This document shows positions 38,431 through 47,345 of a stretch of DNA of 64,000 bases, one piece after another. The position numbers and the translations under genes are program-made. Origin of the DNA: Hydractinia symbiolongicarpus (lineage: Eukaryota > Cnidaria > Hydrozoa > Anthoathecata > Hydractiniidae); NCBI RefSeq assembly GCF_029227915.1, contig NC_079878.1, forward strand, positions 35,491,501 to 35,555,500, read 5' to 3'. How positions within the stretch are numbered: the first letter of the stretch is position 1; each line of letters starts with the position of its first letter. The notes under the pieces are model-generated. The model saw nothing but the letters and a program-made list of their open reading frames with translations, did no database searches and was not told where the DNA came from.

Positions 38431-41400
38431 TGCCACATTTGATACATTCACAAGGTCAAAGTCCTAAATCAGTTCAATTAAGTCTCACAGTCAATCATTT
38501 CATTGTTAAAAGCGATGCAAGCTAGTAATGTAAGAAAAATATCGGTAAATACATGTTGGTACGAATATGAGACGCAAGCGTTGTAACTGAAACGGACTGA
38601 TTCCTTTAGAAAGTCAATGAAATGTAGTTTTGGAAACTGTCTCTATTTTCTCAGCGCGCGCTAACGGCTAGGATTGGTCCCACAGTAACAAATGACTTAT
38701 TTATCTAAATTTTTAAATGAAACGCTACCACAGCGTCCAGTGTAATCGCTGAGATACAGCAATCATGTCAAATTAAGAAGAATGTTATTTTTTAGAGTCC
38801 AATTGTGTCATTTATCGCATTTATAAAGTCAAAGTCCAAAATCAGTTCATATGAGTCTCACAGTCAATCGTTTCACTGTTAAAAGCGATGCAACCTATTA
38901 ATGTCTGAAAAATATCGCTAAATACATGTTGGTACGAATATGAGACGCAGGCGTTGTACCTGAAACGAACTGATACCGTTAGAAAGTCAATGAAATGTAG
39001 TTTTGCAAACTGTCTCTATTTTCTCAGCGCGCGCTAACGGCTAGGATTGGTCCAACAGTACAAATTGACTCATTTATCTAAATTTTTAAAGGAAACTCTA
39101 CCACTGCGCCCAGTGTAATCGCTGAGATACAGCAATCATGTCAAATTAAGAAGAAAGTTATTTTTTAGAGTCCAATTGTGTCATTTATCTCATTTATAAA
39201 GTCAAAGTCCAAAATCAGTTCAATTAAGTCTCACAGTCAATCGTTTCACTGTTAAAAGTGGTGCAAGTTAGTAATGTCAGAAAGATATCGCTGAATACAT
39301 ATTGGTACGAATTTGTGAGTCAACCGTTGTTACTCAAACAGACTGATGCCGTTAGAAAGTCAATGAAACGTAGTTTTGGAAACTGTCTCTATTTTCTCAG
39401 CGCGCGCTAACGGCTAGGATTGGTCCCACAGTAACAAATGACCTTTTTATCTAAATTTTGAAATGAAACTCTACCACAGCACCCAGTGTAATTGCTGAGA
39501 TACAGCAATCATGTCACATTAAGAAGAATGTTATTTTTTAGAGTCTAATTGTGTCATTTATCTCATTTATAAAGTCAAAGTCCAAAATCAGTTCAATTAA
39601 GTCTCACAGTCAGTCGTTTCACTGTTAAAAGCGATGCAAGCTAGTAATGTCAGAAAAATATCGCTAAATACATGTTGGTACGAATATGAGACGCAAGCGT
39701 TGTACCTGAAAAGAACTGATACCGTTAGAAAGTCAATGAAATGTGGTTTTGGAAACTGTCTCTATTTTCTCAGCGCGCGGTAACGGCTAGTATTGGTCCA
39801 ACAGTAACAAATGACTTATTTATCTAAATTTTTAAATGAAACGCTACGACAGCGCCCAATTTAATCGCTGAGTTCCAGCAATCAAGTCAAATTACGAAGA
39901 ATTTTATTTCTTGAAGTCCAATTGTGTCATTTATCTCATTTATAAGGTCAATGTCCAAAATCAGTTCAATTAAGTCCCACATTCAATCGCTTCACGGTTA
40001 AAAGCGTTGCAACCTAGTAATGTCAGAAGAACATCGCTTAATACATGTTGGTACGAATATGTGACGCAACCGTTGTTACTCAAACGGACTGATGCAATTA
40101 GAAAGTCCATGAAATGTAGTTTTTAAATCTGTCTCTATTTTTTCAGCGGGCGCTAACGGCTAGGATTGGTCCCACAGTACAAATTGACTTAATTATCTAA
40201 ATTTTTAAACAAAGCGCTGCCACAGCGCCCTGTGTAACTGCTAAGTTCCAGTAATCAAGTCAAATTAGGAAGAATGTTATTTTTTGGAGTCCAATTGTGT
40301 CATTTATCTCATTTATAAAGTCAATGTGCAAAAACAGTTCAATTAAGTCCCACAGTCAAAATCTTCACTGTTAAAAGCGATGCAAGCTAGTAATGTCAGA
40401 AAATATCGCTAAATACATGTTGGTACGAATATGTGACGCAACCGTTGTAGCTTAAACGGACTGATACCGTTAGAAATTCAATGAAATGTAGTTTTGGAAA
40501 CTGTCTCTATTTTTTCAGCACGAGCTAACGGCTAGGATTGGTCCAACAGTTCAAATTGACTCATTTATCTAAATTTTCAAATGAAACGCTGCCACAGCGC
40601 TCATTGTATTCGCTGAGATACAGCAAGCATGTCATATTAAGAAGAATGTTACTTTTTAGAGTCCAATTGTGTCATTTATCTCATTTATAAAGCCAAAGTC
40701 CAAAATCAGTTCAATTAAGTCTCACAGTCAATGGTTTTACTGGTAAAAGCGATGCAACCTAGTAATATCAGAAACATATCGCTAAATACATGTTGCTACC
40801 AATATGTGACGCAACCGTTGAAACTCAAACGGACTGATGCCGTTAGAAAGTCAATGAAATGTAGTTTCGGAAACTGTCTCTATTTTCTCAGTGTTCGCTA
40901 ACGGCAAGGATTGGTCCCACAGTAACAAATGATTTATTTATTTAAATTTTTAAATAAAACGCTACCTCAGCGCCCAGTGTAATCGCTGAGATACAGCAAT
41001 CATGTCACATTAAGAAGAATGTTATTTTTTAGAGTCCAATTGTGTCATTTATCTCATTTATAAAGTCAAAGTCCAAAATCAGTTCAATTAAGTCTCACAG
41101 TCAATCGTTTCACTGTTAAAAGTGGTGCAAGTTAGTAATGTCAGAAAGATATCGCTGAATACATATTGGTACGAATTTGTGAGTCAACCGTTGTTACTCA
41201 AACGGACTGATGCCGTTAGAAAGTCAATGAAACGTAGTTTTGGAAACTGTCTCTATTTTCTCAGCGCGCGCTAACGGCTAGGATTGGTCCCACAGTAACA
41301 AATGACCTTTTTATCTAAATTTTGAAATGAAACTCTACCACAGCACCCAGTGTAATTGCTGAGATACAGCAATCATGTCACATTAAGAAGAATGTTATTT

Positions 41401-41701
41401 TTTAGAGTCTAATTGTGTCATTTATCTCATTTATAAGGTCAATGTCCAAAATCAGTTCAATTAAGTCCCACATTCAATCGCTTCACGGTTAAAAGCGTTG
41501 CAACCTAGTAATGTCAGAAGAACATCGCTTAATACATGTTGGTACGAATATGTGACGCAACCGTTGTTACTCAAACGGACTGATGCCGTTAGAAAGTCCA
41601 TGAAATGTAGTTTTTAAATCTGTCTCTATTTTTTCAGCGGGCGCTAACGGCTAGGATTGGTCCCACAGTACAAATTGACTTATTTATCTAAATTTTTAAA
41701 C

Positions 41702-41704
41702 AAA
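41702..41704. other. Target-site duplication, left (AAA)
   Basis: AAA directly before the CACGGCGGG end, matched by AAA at 45509-45511 directly after the other end. Unbroken paralogous units such as 25301-25310 carry a single AAA between TAAAC and GCGCTGCC. A 3-bp A-only duplication is short, so some ambiguity of one or two bases remains. Confidence 0.75.
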
Positions 41705-41739
41705 CACGGCGGGCTATTTCCCGTGTGAAAATGCTTAAC
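41705..41739 (+). repeat. Left terminal inverted repeat (bipartite)
   Basis: Reading inward, positions 1-9 are CACGGCGGG and positions 25-33 are AAATGCTTA (41729-41737), both identical to the other end at the same spacing. The 15 bp between them do not match the other end. A further inverted match beyond position 35 is weak (a run of T followed by C and GGCC at slightly different distances). Confidence 0.85.
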
Positions 41740-42667
41740 TCGTATTTTTCAAACGGCCTGGCTATTTTGTCAAGGATTGTTACATGGAGTTTGCGCCGCA
41801 ATTCGACACTCCTTCAATTGCAACCTAGGTTTTCACAATAGCAGGTACAACAGCAGCGCGATGGAGAGATTTGTAGAAAAATAAAAATGGCTACCTGGCT
41901 AAACACACTGAAAGGTTGCTGCAAGTGTTTAAAGTTTTGATTTGGTATATAACGAGTAAAAAATGGATAAATTATTGTTATTTTATGGCTTTCGTAGCTA
42001 CCGTTACTCATTATTGCATATAATAAAAAATAAAAAGAAGATGGGATGGAGGCAGCACAGCTAGCTAGCTGCCAGAACACACAGGACAGTCAAACAACAA
42101 AAACTACTTTTGTGACACATTGTATCTCAATATGAAGCAAATAATAACACAACAACTCTGTTTAAATAAAACATATGAACTATGAAAACTTTTTTTTAAT
42201 AAAATATAAACTATCATATAGCTAGTGTTTTATAACATCTATTCACAGAAAAAAATGATGATGATCTAGAATTTGTTTTCTTTTGCAAGAGAAAATTTGG
42301 CATTGCCATGCTCATAAAAATAAAATATATTTGTATAAAATACATATTCTTTGATGTAAATATTATAAATTTTATGCTGTAATAGTCACCATACTTTCTA
42401 TATGATTACGTCGTAAACATTTATGTACCAAATGTTCTGACAAAACATTAATTCACACACATTTATATTAAAAAATTGATTTCTTTGAGCTTTCTAATTG
42501 GGAAAATTAATATTCATACTCTTGCGAAAGACACTATCTCACTGATTCACAAATATACATTGCAAATGTTATGCAAACAAAAAGTATATAGCAGAATAAG
42601 GAAATAAGGAAAATATACATCTAACACGAACTATCAACATACTGAACTTTTAAACAAAAAACGGTGT
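41740..42667. other. AT-rich non-coding part of transposon, 3' side of transposase
   Basis: About 930 bp between the left end and the stop codon of the transposase. It is strongly AT-rich, with many A and T runs. A GTG-initiated 88-codon open stretch on the minus strand (41814-42080) has low-complexity composition and no recognisable motif, so I do not call it a gene. No canonical AATAAA was seen on the minus strand close to the stop; only weak variants (CATAAA, TATAAA) occur around 42370-42470. A GCTAGCTAGC tract lies near 42059-42070. Confidence 0.7.
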
Positions 42668-44404
42668 CTAAATTTCTAAATCAGAAAAAACCTTTTTCAT
42701 GAAAGCACTCTCACATAGTTGGCATTTCAAGTTATTTCTAACAAGCAGCAAGCAATGTTCACAACACATATCTCTCTCTGGTATGTAATCAGATCCTCTT
42801 GAAACATAGTGCAACTTATCGTAACCGTTTTCTCTCAGATGCAACAATTGTATGTACTCGTGACGGAAAATTCTTGGCCAGCGACATTGGAAAGTGGTAT
42901 TGTTAGAATACTTTACAATCATCTGGTGCTTTTGCTCCCGCCCTTCCATACTATTACATCCAATTCCGAAACCGTAGCACAGCAAAGTACTTTCAGCATG
43001 GAAAGGTATGCAGTTACATAAAGTCCATAAACTGGGTGAGACGCTTACATCATACCAACAGCTTGACTTGAAAAGTAGTTTACATTGCTTCTTTAAATCT
43101 TTTAAAAGTTCCAAATTGAAATTCTCTACACGTACTGATAGTGAAATAATTTTTCGCAAACATATGAACTGAAAATGGATTTGATGCAGCCTTATTTTCA
43201 TTTGTTCACTCTTCAATTCATTTAAAATAAGTAAATTTAATTCTGGGAAATGACAAAGAAAGGCTTTACTCTCCTTTCCACGAAAACGAAAAGTGAAACT
43301 ACTTTCATTCTTAGAACTGCTTTCATTAAACCACCGGATAATTTTTTTCGACAAAAAATTACATCCCATTGCTGAACGTATAAAATTAACAAATTTAATT
43401 AAAGCATGTGAGGAAGGTATATCTTTAAATGCTTTGTAGGAATTCAATGGAGCAGTTGCCAAACATAGATTGAATAACTTCATGAAGTGCTCTTTGACGA
43501 CATTGTTCTTCAGATGAAGAGGTTCGCCTTTTGCTTTATCAATATAATGGCCAACCAAGGGGACTTCTTCTTGTCTACCTTTCAAAACTTTAGATATATA
43601 AGATGTCAAGTTACTACGTTTCGTTGCACTATTTCCTTTGCATTTAACTTCGATTTCTTTTTTTTTACCTTCAACCTTTTTGGCATCACTTATGCGTTTG
43701 TGATAGTTGAAGGGCATCCATTTGTCACTTTGCTTGGTTCCGTATGTATATTCAAATTTGGCTGAATTATCTTTATTTACATTTCCGAACGTTGAAAAGT
43801 AGTAGGCTGAATTTGTTAGTTCCCCAGCCAAAAAAGCCAACATCTTCATATCGTTAGGTAATTCACTCAATAAAAATTCAACTTTGTAGGCAACTTCATC
43901 AACATAAACAGTGAAAACCTGACTTTCCAAAAACTTCACGTCCGACAACAACTTGAGAACATAATTGCGTACAACAGTAGAATTTTCCTCAGTATCACCA
44001 CCAAAAATTAAAAAGTTTTCGGAGCTGCTGCATATCCGATTACCAACATTAAGAAAAGAGACTAAAAATGACATACCACAAATAGGAGCTCCATCCCCAC
44101 CAAGAGCAAATACAAACAGAAAAGATTCAAAATCTTTTTTTTCAAGCATATTGAATGTTTTTAGTTTGTCACTCCGTTGACGATTCACTTTTAAATAGAA
44201 TTTTGCCAATCGTAACAAAAATTCATCACACGATCTATAATTTCCTGTAACTGATTTTGTTTCATCTCCAAAGGTTAGAGTTGGATGTATGTCATGTAGT
44301 GTTCCTATATCAATGTTATTGATAATGGTTGCTAAATGAGGATACTGAATATATTTATTTTGGCGAATGACACAAAGAAATGAATTTTTATGTCTTGGAA
44401 TGTT
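42668..44404 (-). CDS. DDE-type transposase-like protein (CMC/Transib-RAG1 group suspected), last exon or 5'-incomplete
   Basis: Likely transposase of the surrounding element, cutting and joining its ends in the nucleus. Numbering residue 1 at the TTG at 44218 (516 residues to the stop), candidate active-site blocks appear in order: GGDGAP (D42), LPNDMKM (D123), EPLHLKNN (H235) and MEGREQKH (E425). The C-terminus has a cysteine-pair motif C486-x2-C489-x9-C499-x2-C502, a probable zinc finger. The D...D...LH-x-x-N...E order is what RAG1, Transib and CMC transposases show, but assignment is by motif only. No ATG lies at 44218. The first in-frame ATG is at 44149 (493 residues), yet the frame stays open and protein-like back to a stop at 44405-44407. 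This points to a spliced upstream exon, with a possible acceptor AG at 44395-44394 after a T-rich tract. There is no internal stop or frameshift. No neighbour gene is visible. DNA binding by an N-terminal domain is expected but not identified. Confidence 0.82.
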   Translation of the reverse strand, partial: NIPRHKNSFLCVIRQNKYIQYPHLATIINNIDIGTLHDIHPTLTFGDETKSVTGNYRSCDEFLLRLAKFYLKVNRQRSDKLKTFNMLEKKDFESFLFVFALGGDGAPICGMSFLVSFLNVGNRICSSSENFLIFGGDTEENSTVVRNYVLKLLSDVKFLESQVFTVYVDEVAYKVEFLLSELPNDMKMLAFLAGELTNSAYYFSTFGNVNKDNSAKFEYTYGTKQSDKWMPFNYHKRISDAKKVEGKKKEIEVKCKGNSATKRSNLTSYISKVLKGRQEEVPLVGHYIDKAKGEPLHLKNNVVKEHFMKLFNLCLATAPLNSYKAFKDIPSSHALIKFVNFIRSAMGCNFLSKKIIRWFNESSSKNESSFTFRFRGKESKAFLCHFPELNLLILNELKSEQMKIRLHQIHFQFICLRKIISLSVRVENFNLELLKDLKKQCKLLFKSSCWYDVSVSPSLWTLCNCIPFHAESTLLCYGFGIGCNSMEGREQKHQMIVKYSNNTTFQCRWPRIFRHEYIQLLHLRENGYDKLHYVSRGSDYIPERDMCCEHCLLLVRNNLKCQLCESAFMKKVFSDLEI

Positions 44405-44424
44405 TTAAAAAAAATAAGAATAAA
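44394..44424 (-). promoter_or_regulatory. Candidate 3' splice site upstream of transposase exon
   Basis: On the minus strand a T-rich run (TTTATTCTTATTTTTTTT, about 44424-44407) is followed by AAAACATTCCAAG, ending at 44394. The in-frame stop at 44407-44405 lies in this tract, and the reading frame is open from there to 42668. Splicing here would join the long frame to a 5' exon. This is inference only: no donor or 5' exon could be recognised in 44425-45500. Confidence 0.35.
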
Positions 44425-45420
44425 CGTATATATATATAAACACAAGTTCGTTATTTATAGGGAAAAAACATTTTTCTTTTCTTAATTAAAAAAAACGGTA
44501 TTCCAATTCCAGCTCCTTTTAGATCGTTTATTCCTTAAATATATAAATTAGTGGAAATAGTTTTTCTTATGTGGTCCTTCTTTTATTGCCTGTAAGAATG
44601 CGCGTACATATACAGAACTTTGTAAACATTCGCTCATCTATACACAGAACTCTAGCTAGCTACGGTTTAACGCATCTATTTTGCCTAAAAACCCTAAATT
44701 TTTCCTTGTTACTTGTGGATGAATGAAAACTTGCGAAAAAATTAATACATGAGAAAATTTAGTCAGAATAAAGCATAGCTAGCTATAGCTATACAATGGG
44801 ACAACACATCCACAAAATATTTAGCTAGCTAGCTAGCTTTAAAGACAAGTTTTAATTTTTTTTATATGGATGGGTTTCTTGTATATATTGTGAAAAATTG
44901 AGAAGTCGGCTATATGAGACCTAAAATATACTTATACTCATAGGACATAGCCAGATAGACCATTAACACACCTTAGTTTACAGAATATAATAAAAAAGAA
45001 ACAATTTAAAAATGGCCGCCATTTCTTAATTCCTGAGACTGCCATACGTAGCTTACTACAATTTTCCCATACTTCCGTTGCTTTTATTTACCAAAAAAAC
45101 TTCAAAATTAAAAAATGTAAAACAACAGAATTGAAGATTCGTCTTACAACTTGCGTTTTAATGCCTTCAAATAGAAAAATAATACCATTTAATACTATTC
45201 TATACCCAACAAAGTTTGTTACTGGAAGGGTAAAATTGAAAGAGGCACTATTTCAAGACAGCTAAAAAGACATTCCACGATGTTCAACATAAGCATGTTT
45301 ATATTCGATCGAAAGAAAATTTATTCGACTTTCAAATTCTAGCGCTCGTAAAACCATCAGACACGTTTAAAACACATACCAGATAAAAGTATGGTACCAT
45401 GTACCAAAGATATAATACTT
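44425..45420. other. AT-rich non-coding part of transposon, 5' side of transposase
   Basis: About 1 kb upstream of the transposase exon. It contains a TATATATATA run at about 44430-44440 and several GCTA/AGCT tracts (about 44652, 44775 and 44822-44838). No open frame with protein-like composition was found on either strand. It should hold the promoter and any 5' exon if the gene is spliced, but neither can be pinned down. No similarity to the satellite is visible. Confidence 0.6.
44822..44838. repeat. (AGCT)n short tandem tract
   Basis: TTAGCTAGCTAGCTAGC, four AGCT repeats. It is the longest of at least four such tracts in the element (others near 42059, 44652 and 44775). The motif is self-complementary, so each tract is also a palindrome. 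Such tracts do not occur in the satellite apart from single GCTAG sites. Confidence 0.75.
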
Positions 45421-45422
45421 AC

Positions 45423-45435
45423 GGTCCTCGACCGT
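45423..45435. repeat. Subterminal dyad in the right end of the transposon
   Basis: CGGTC-CTC-GACCG: a perfect 5-bp stem with a 3-base spacer, about 75 bp inside the right end. It overlaps the first of the two GACCGTTTTTA direct repeats. It could be a transposase-binding site. I see no equivalent in the left end. Confidence 0.55.
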
Positions 45436-45440
45436 TTTTA
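45430..45440. repeat. Subterminal direct repeat GACCGTTTTTA, inner copy
   Basis: An exact 11-bp repeat of 45489-45499, in the same orientation, 59 bp apart. Short subterminal repeats are common binding sites in CACTA/EnSpm-type elements. Here they are seen only at the right end. Confidence 0.6.
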
Positions 45441-45473
45441 AAAACCTACGGGCCGAAAAACGCGGACGCTTTT

Positions 45474-45508
45474 GATAAGCATTTCTTGGACCGTTTTTAC
45501 CCGCCGTG
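45474..45508 (-). repeat. Right terminal inverted repeat (bipartite)
   Basis: The reverse complement reads CACGGCGGG, 15 unmatched bases, then AAATGCTTA (TAAGCATTT on the plus strand at 45476-45484). It mirrors the left end in register. The unmatched spacer here contains TAAAAACGGTC, which is also found as a subterminal repeat further in. Confidence 0.85.
45489..45499. repeat. Subterminal direct repeat GACCGTTTTTA, outer copy
   Basis: Lies between the AAATGCTTA block and the terminal CCCGCCGTG, in the spacer of the right inverted repeat. It matches the copy at 45430-45440 exactly. Confidence 0.6.
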
Positions 45509-45511
45509 AAA
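45509..45511. other. Target-site duplication, right (AAA)
   Basis: Partner of 41702-41704. It is followed by GCGCTGCCACAGCGCC, the continuation of the broken satellite unit. The insertion point therefore lies immediately beside the GCGCTG-CCA-CAGCGC inverted repeat of the unit. Confidence 0.75.
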
Positions 45512-46319
45512 GCGCTGCCACAGCGCCCTGTGTAACTGCTAAGTTCCAGTAATCAAGTCAAATTAGGAAGAATGTTATTTTTTGGAGTCCAATTGTGTCA
45601 TTTATCTCATTTATAAAGTCAATGTGCAAAAACAGTTCAATTAAGTCCCACAGTCAAAATCTTCACTGTTAAAAGCGATGCAAGCTAGTAATGTCAGAAA
45701 ATATCGCTAAATACATGTTGGTACGAATATGTGACGCAACCGTTGTAGCTTAAACGGACTGATACCGTTAGAAATTCAATGAAATGTAGTTTATGTAACT
45801 GTGTCTTTTTCCCCAGCGCGCGCTAACGGCTAGGATTGGTCCCACAGAAATAAATGACTTATTTATCTAAACTTTTAAATAAAGCGCTATTACAGCGCCC
45901 AGTGTAATCGCTGAATTCCAGCAATCAAGTCAAGTTAAGAATAGAGTTATTTCTTGGAGTACACTAGCCTCATTTGTTACATTCACAAGGTCAAAGTCTA
46001 AAATCAGTTCAATTAAGTCTCACAGTCAATCGTTTCACTGTTAAAAGCGATACAAGCTAGTAATGTCACAAAAATATCGCTAAATACATGTTGGTACGAA
46101 TATGAGACGCAAGCGTTGTACCTGAAACGGACTGATACCGTTGGAAAGTCAATGAAATGTAGTTTTGGAAACTGTCTCTATTTTTTCAGCACGCGCTAAC
46201 GGCTAGGATTGGTCCAACAGTTCAAATTGACTCATTTATCTAAATTTTCAAATGAAACGCTGCCACAGCGCTCATTGTATTCGCTGAGATACAGCAAGCA
46301 TGTCATATTAAGAAGAATG

Positions 46320-47345
46320 TTACTTTTTAGAGTCCAATTGTGTCATTTATCTCATTTATAAAGTCAAAGTCCAAAATCACTTCAATTAAGTCTCACAGTC
46401 AATCGTTTCACTGTTAAAAGCGATGCAAGCTAGTAATGTCAGAAAAATATCGCTAAATACATGTTGGTACGAATATAAGACGCAAGCGTTGTACCTGAAA
46501 CGAACTGATACCGTTAGAAAGTCAATGAAATGTAGTTTTGGAAACTGTCTCTATTTTCTCAGCGCGCGCTAACAGCTAGTATTTGTCCCACAGTAACAAA
46601 TGATTTATTTATTTAAATTTTTAAATAAAACGCTACCTCAGCGCCCAGTGTAATCGCTGAGATACAGCAATCATGTCACATTAAGAAGAATGTTATTTTT
46701 TAGAGTCCAATTGTGTCATTTATCTCATTTATAAAGTCAAAGTCCAAAATCGCTTCAATTAAGTCTCACAGTCAATCGTTTCACTGTTAAAAGCGATGCA
46801 AGCTAGTAATGTCAGAAAAATATCGCTAAATACATGTTGGTACGAATATAAGACGCAAGCGTTGTACCTGAAACGAACTGATACCGTTAGAAAGTCAATG
46901 AAATGTAGTTTTGGAAACTGTCTCTATTTTCTCAGCGCGCGCTAACAGCTAGTATTTGTCCCACAGTAACAAATGATTTATTTATTTAAATTTTTAAATA
47001 AAACGCTACCTCAGCGCCCAGTGTAATCGCTGAGATACAGCAATCATGTCACATTAAGAAGAATGTTATTTTTTAGAGTCCAATTGTGTCATTTATCTCA
47101 TTTATAAAGTCAAAGTCCAAAATTAGTTCAATTAAGTCTCACAGTCAATCGTTTCACTGTTAAAAGCGATGCAAGCTAGTAATGTCAGAAAAATATCGCT
47201 AAATACATGTTGGTACGAATATAAGACGCAAGCGTTGTACCTGAAACGAACTGATACCGTTAGAAAGTCAATGAAATGTAGTTTTGGAAACTGTCTCTAT
47301 TTTCTCAGCGCGCGCTAACAGCTAGTATTTGTCCCACAGTAACAA
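46320..47345. repeat. Three near-identical single units in tandem
   Basis: The variant GAATATAAGACGC occurs only at 46471, 46844 and 47217, 373 bp apart. The units between them are nearly identical (AACAAATGATTTATTTATTT, CTACCTCAGCGCC and GCTAGTATTTGTCCC are shared). They begin about 800 bp to the right of the transposon. Confidence 0.75.

Larger units (their letters stand above)
1..41704. repeat. Satellite array, left part (~373-bp unit, about 112 copies)
   Basis: Head-to-tail tandem repeat, all units in the same orientation. The landmark GCTAGG recurs at 61, 434, 807, 1180, 1553, 1926 and 2297, so the basic unit is 373 bp, with 371-bp and ~352-bp variants caused by small deletions. The best conserved stretches in all subfamilies are the GCGCGC-TAACGGCTAGGATTGGTCCC region, CATGTTGGTACGAATATG and AACGGACTGATACCGTT. 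Subfamilies differ mainly in an ~85-bp stretch in the first half (GAGTTCCAGCAATCAAGTC versus GAGATACAGCAATCATGTC types) and in the segment before AACGGACTGA (GTACCTGAAA, GAAACTCAAA, GTAGCTTAAA and GTTACTCAAA types). No unit has a reading frame longer than about 90 codons and no host gene interrupts the array. The array continues beyond base 1. Known family: not recognised. Confidence 0.97.
41705..45508 (-). mobile_element. TIR DNA transposon, 3,804 bp, inserted into a satellite unit
   Basis: Non-satellite DNA with exact boundaries. It begins CACGGCGGG (41705-41713) and ends CCCGCCGTG (45500-45508), and a further 9-bp block AAATGCTTA lies at the same distance (25-33) from both ends when read inward. 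It is flanked by AAA on each side. The uninterrupted relative of the target unit, for example at 25301-25310 (TAAACAAAGC), has only one AAA, so this is a 3-bp target-site duplication. Both ends are GC-rich relative to the AT-rich interior. It carries one long reading frame on the minus strand. CAC-starting ends, a 3-bp duplication and the transposase motifs suggest the CMC (CACTA/EnSpm-like) or a related Transib/RAG1-group lineage. This is an inference, and Academ-like elements are an alternative. The frame is open, so it may be a near-intact autonomous copy. Confidence 0.9.

Noticed and set aside
1-41704. CRISPR-like array
   Set aside because: The repeat period is about 373 bp with no distinct spacers. 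Every position is part of the repeat, and the setting is eukaryotic.
41814-42080. 88-codon minus-strand open stretch in the transposon
   Set aside because: It begins at GTG, has low-complexity composition and overlaps an AGCT tract. No motif or upstream signal supports a second transposon gene.
42809-44180. Plus-strand open stretches at 42809-43021, 43487-43765 and 43965-44180
   Set aside because: They are antisense shadows of the transposase frame, which is far longer and carries ordered motifs.
41705-45508. A RAG1-RAG2-type pair in the transposon
   Set aside because: Only one long frame is present. No kelch-like or other second protein is visible on either strand.
41705-45508. Retroelement or virus-derived insert
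   Set aside because: There is no reverse transcriptase, integrase, long terminal repeat or poly-A tail. Inverted ends and a short target duplication fit a DNA transposon.
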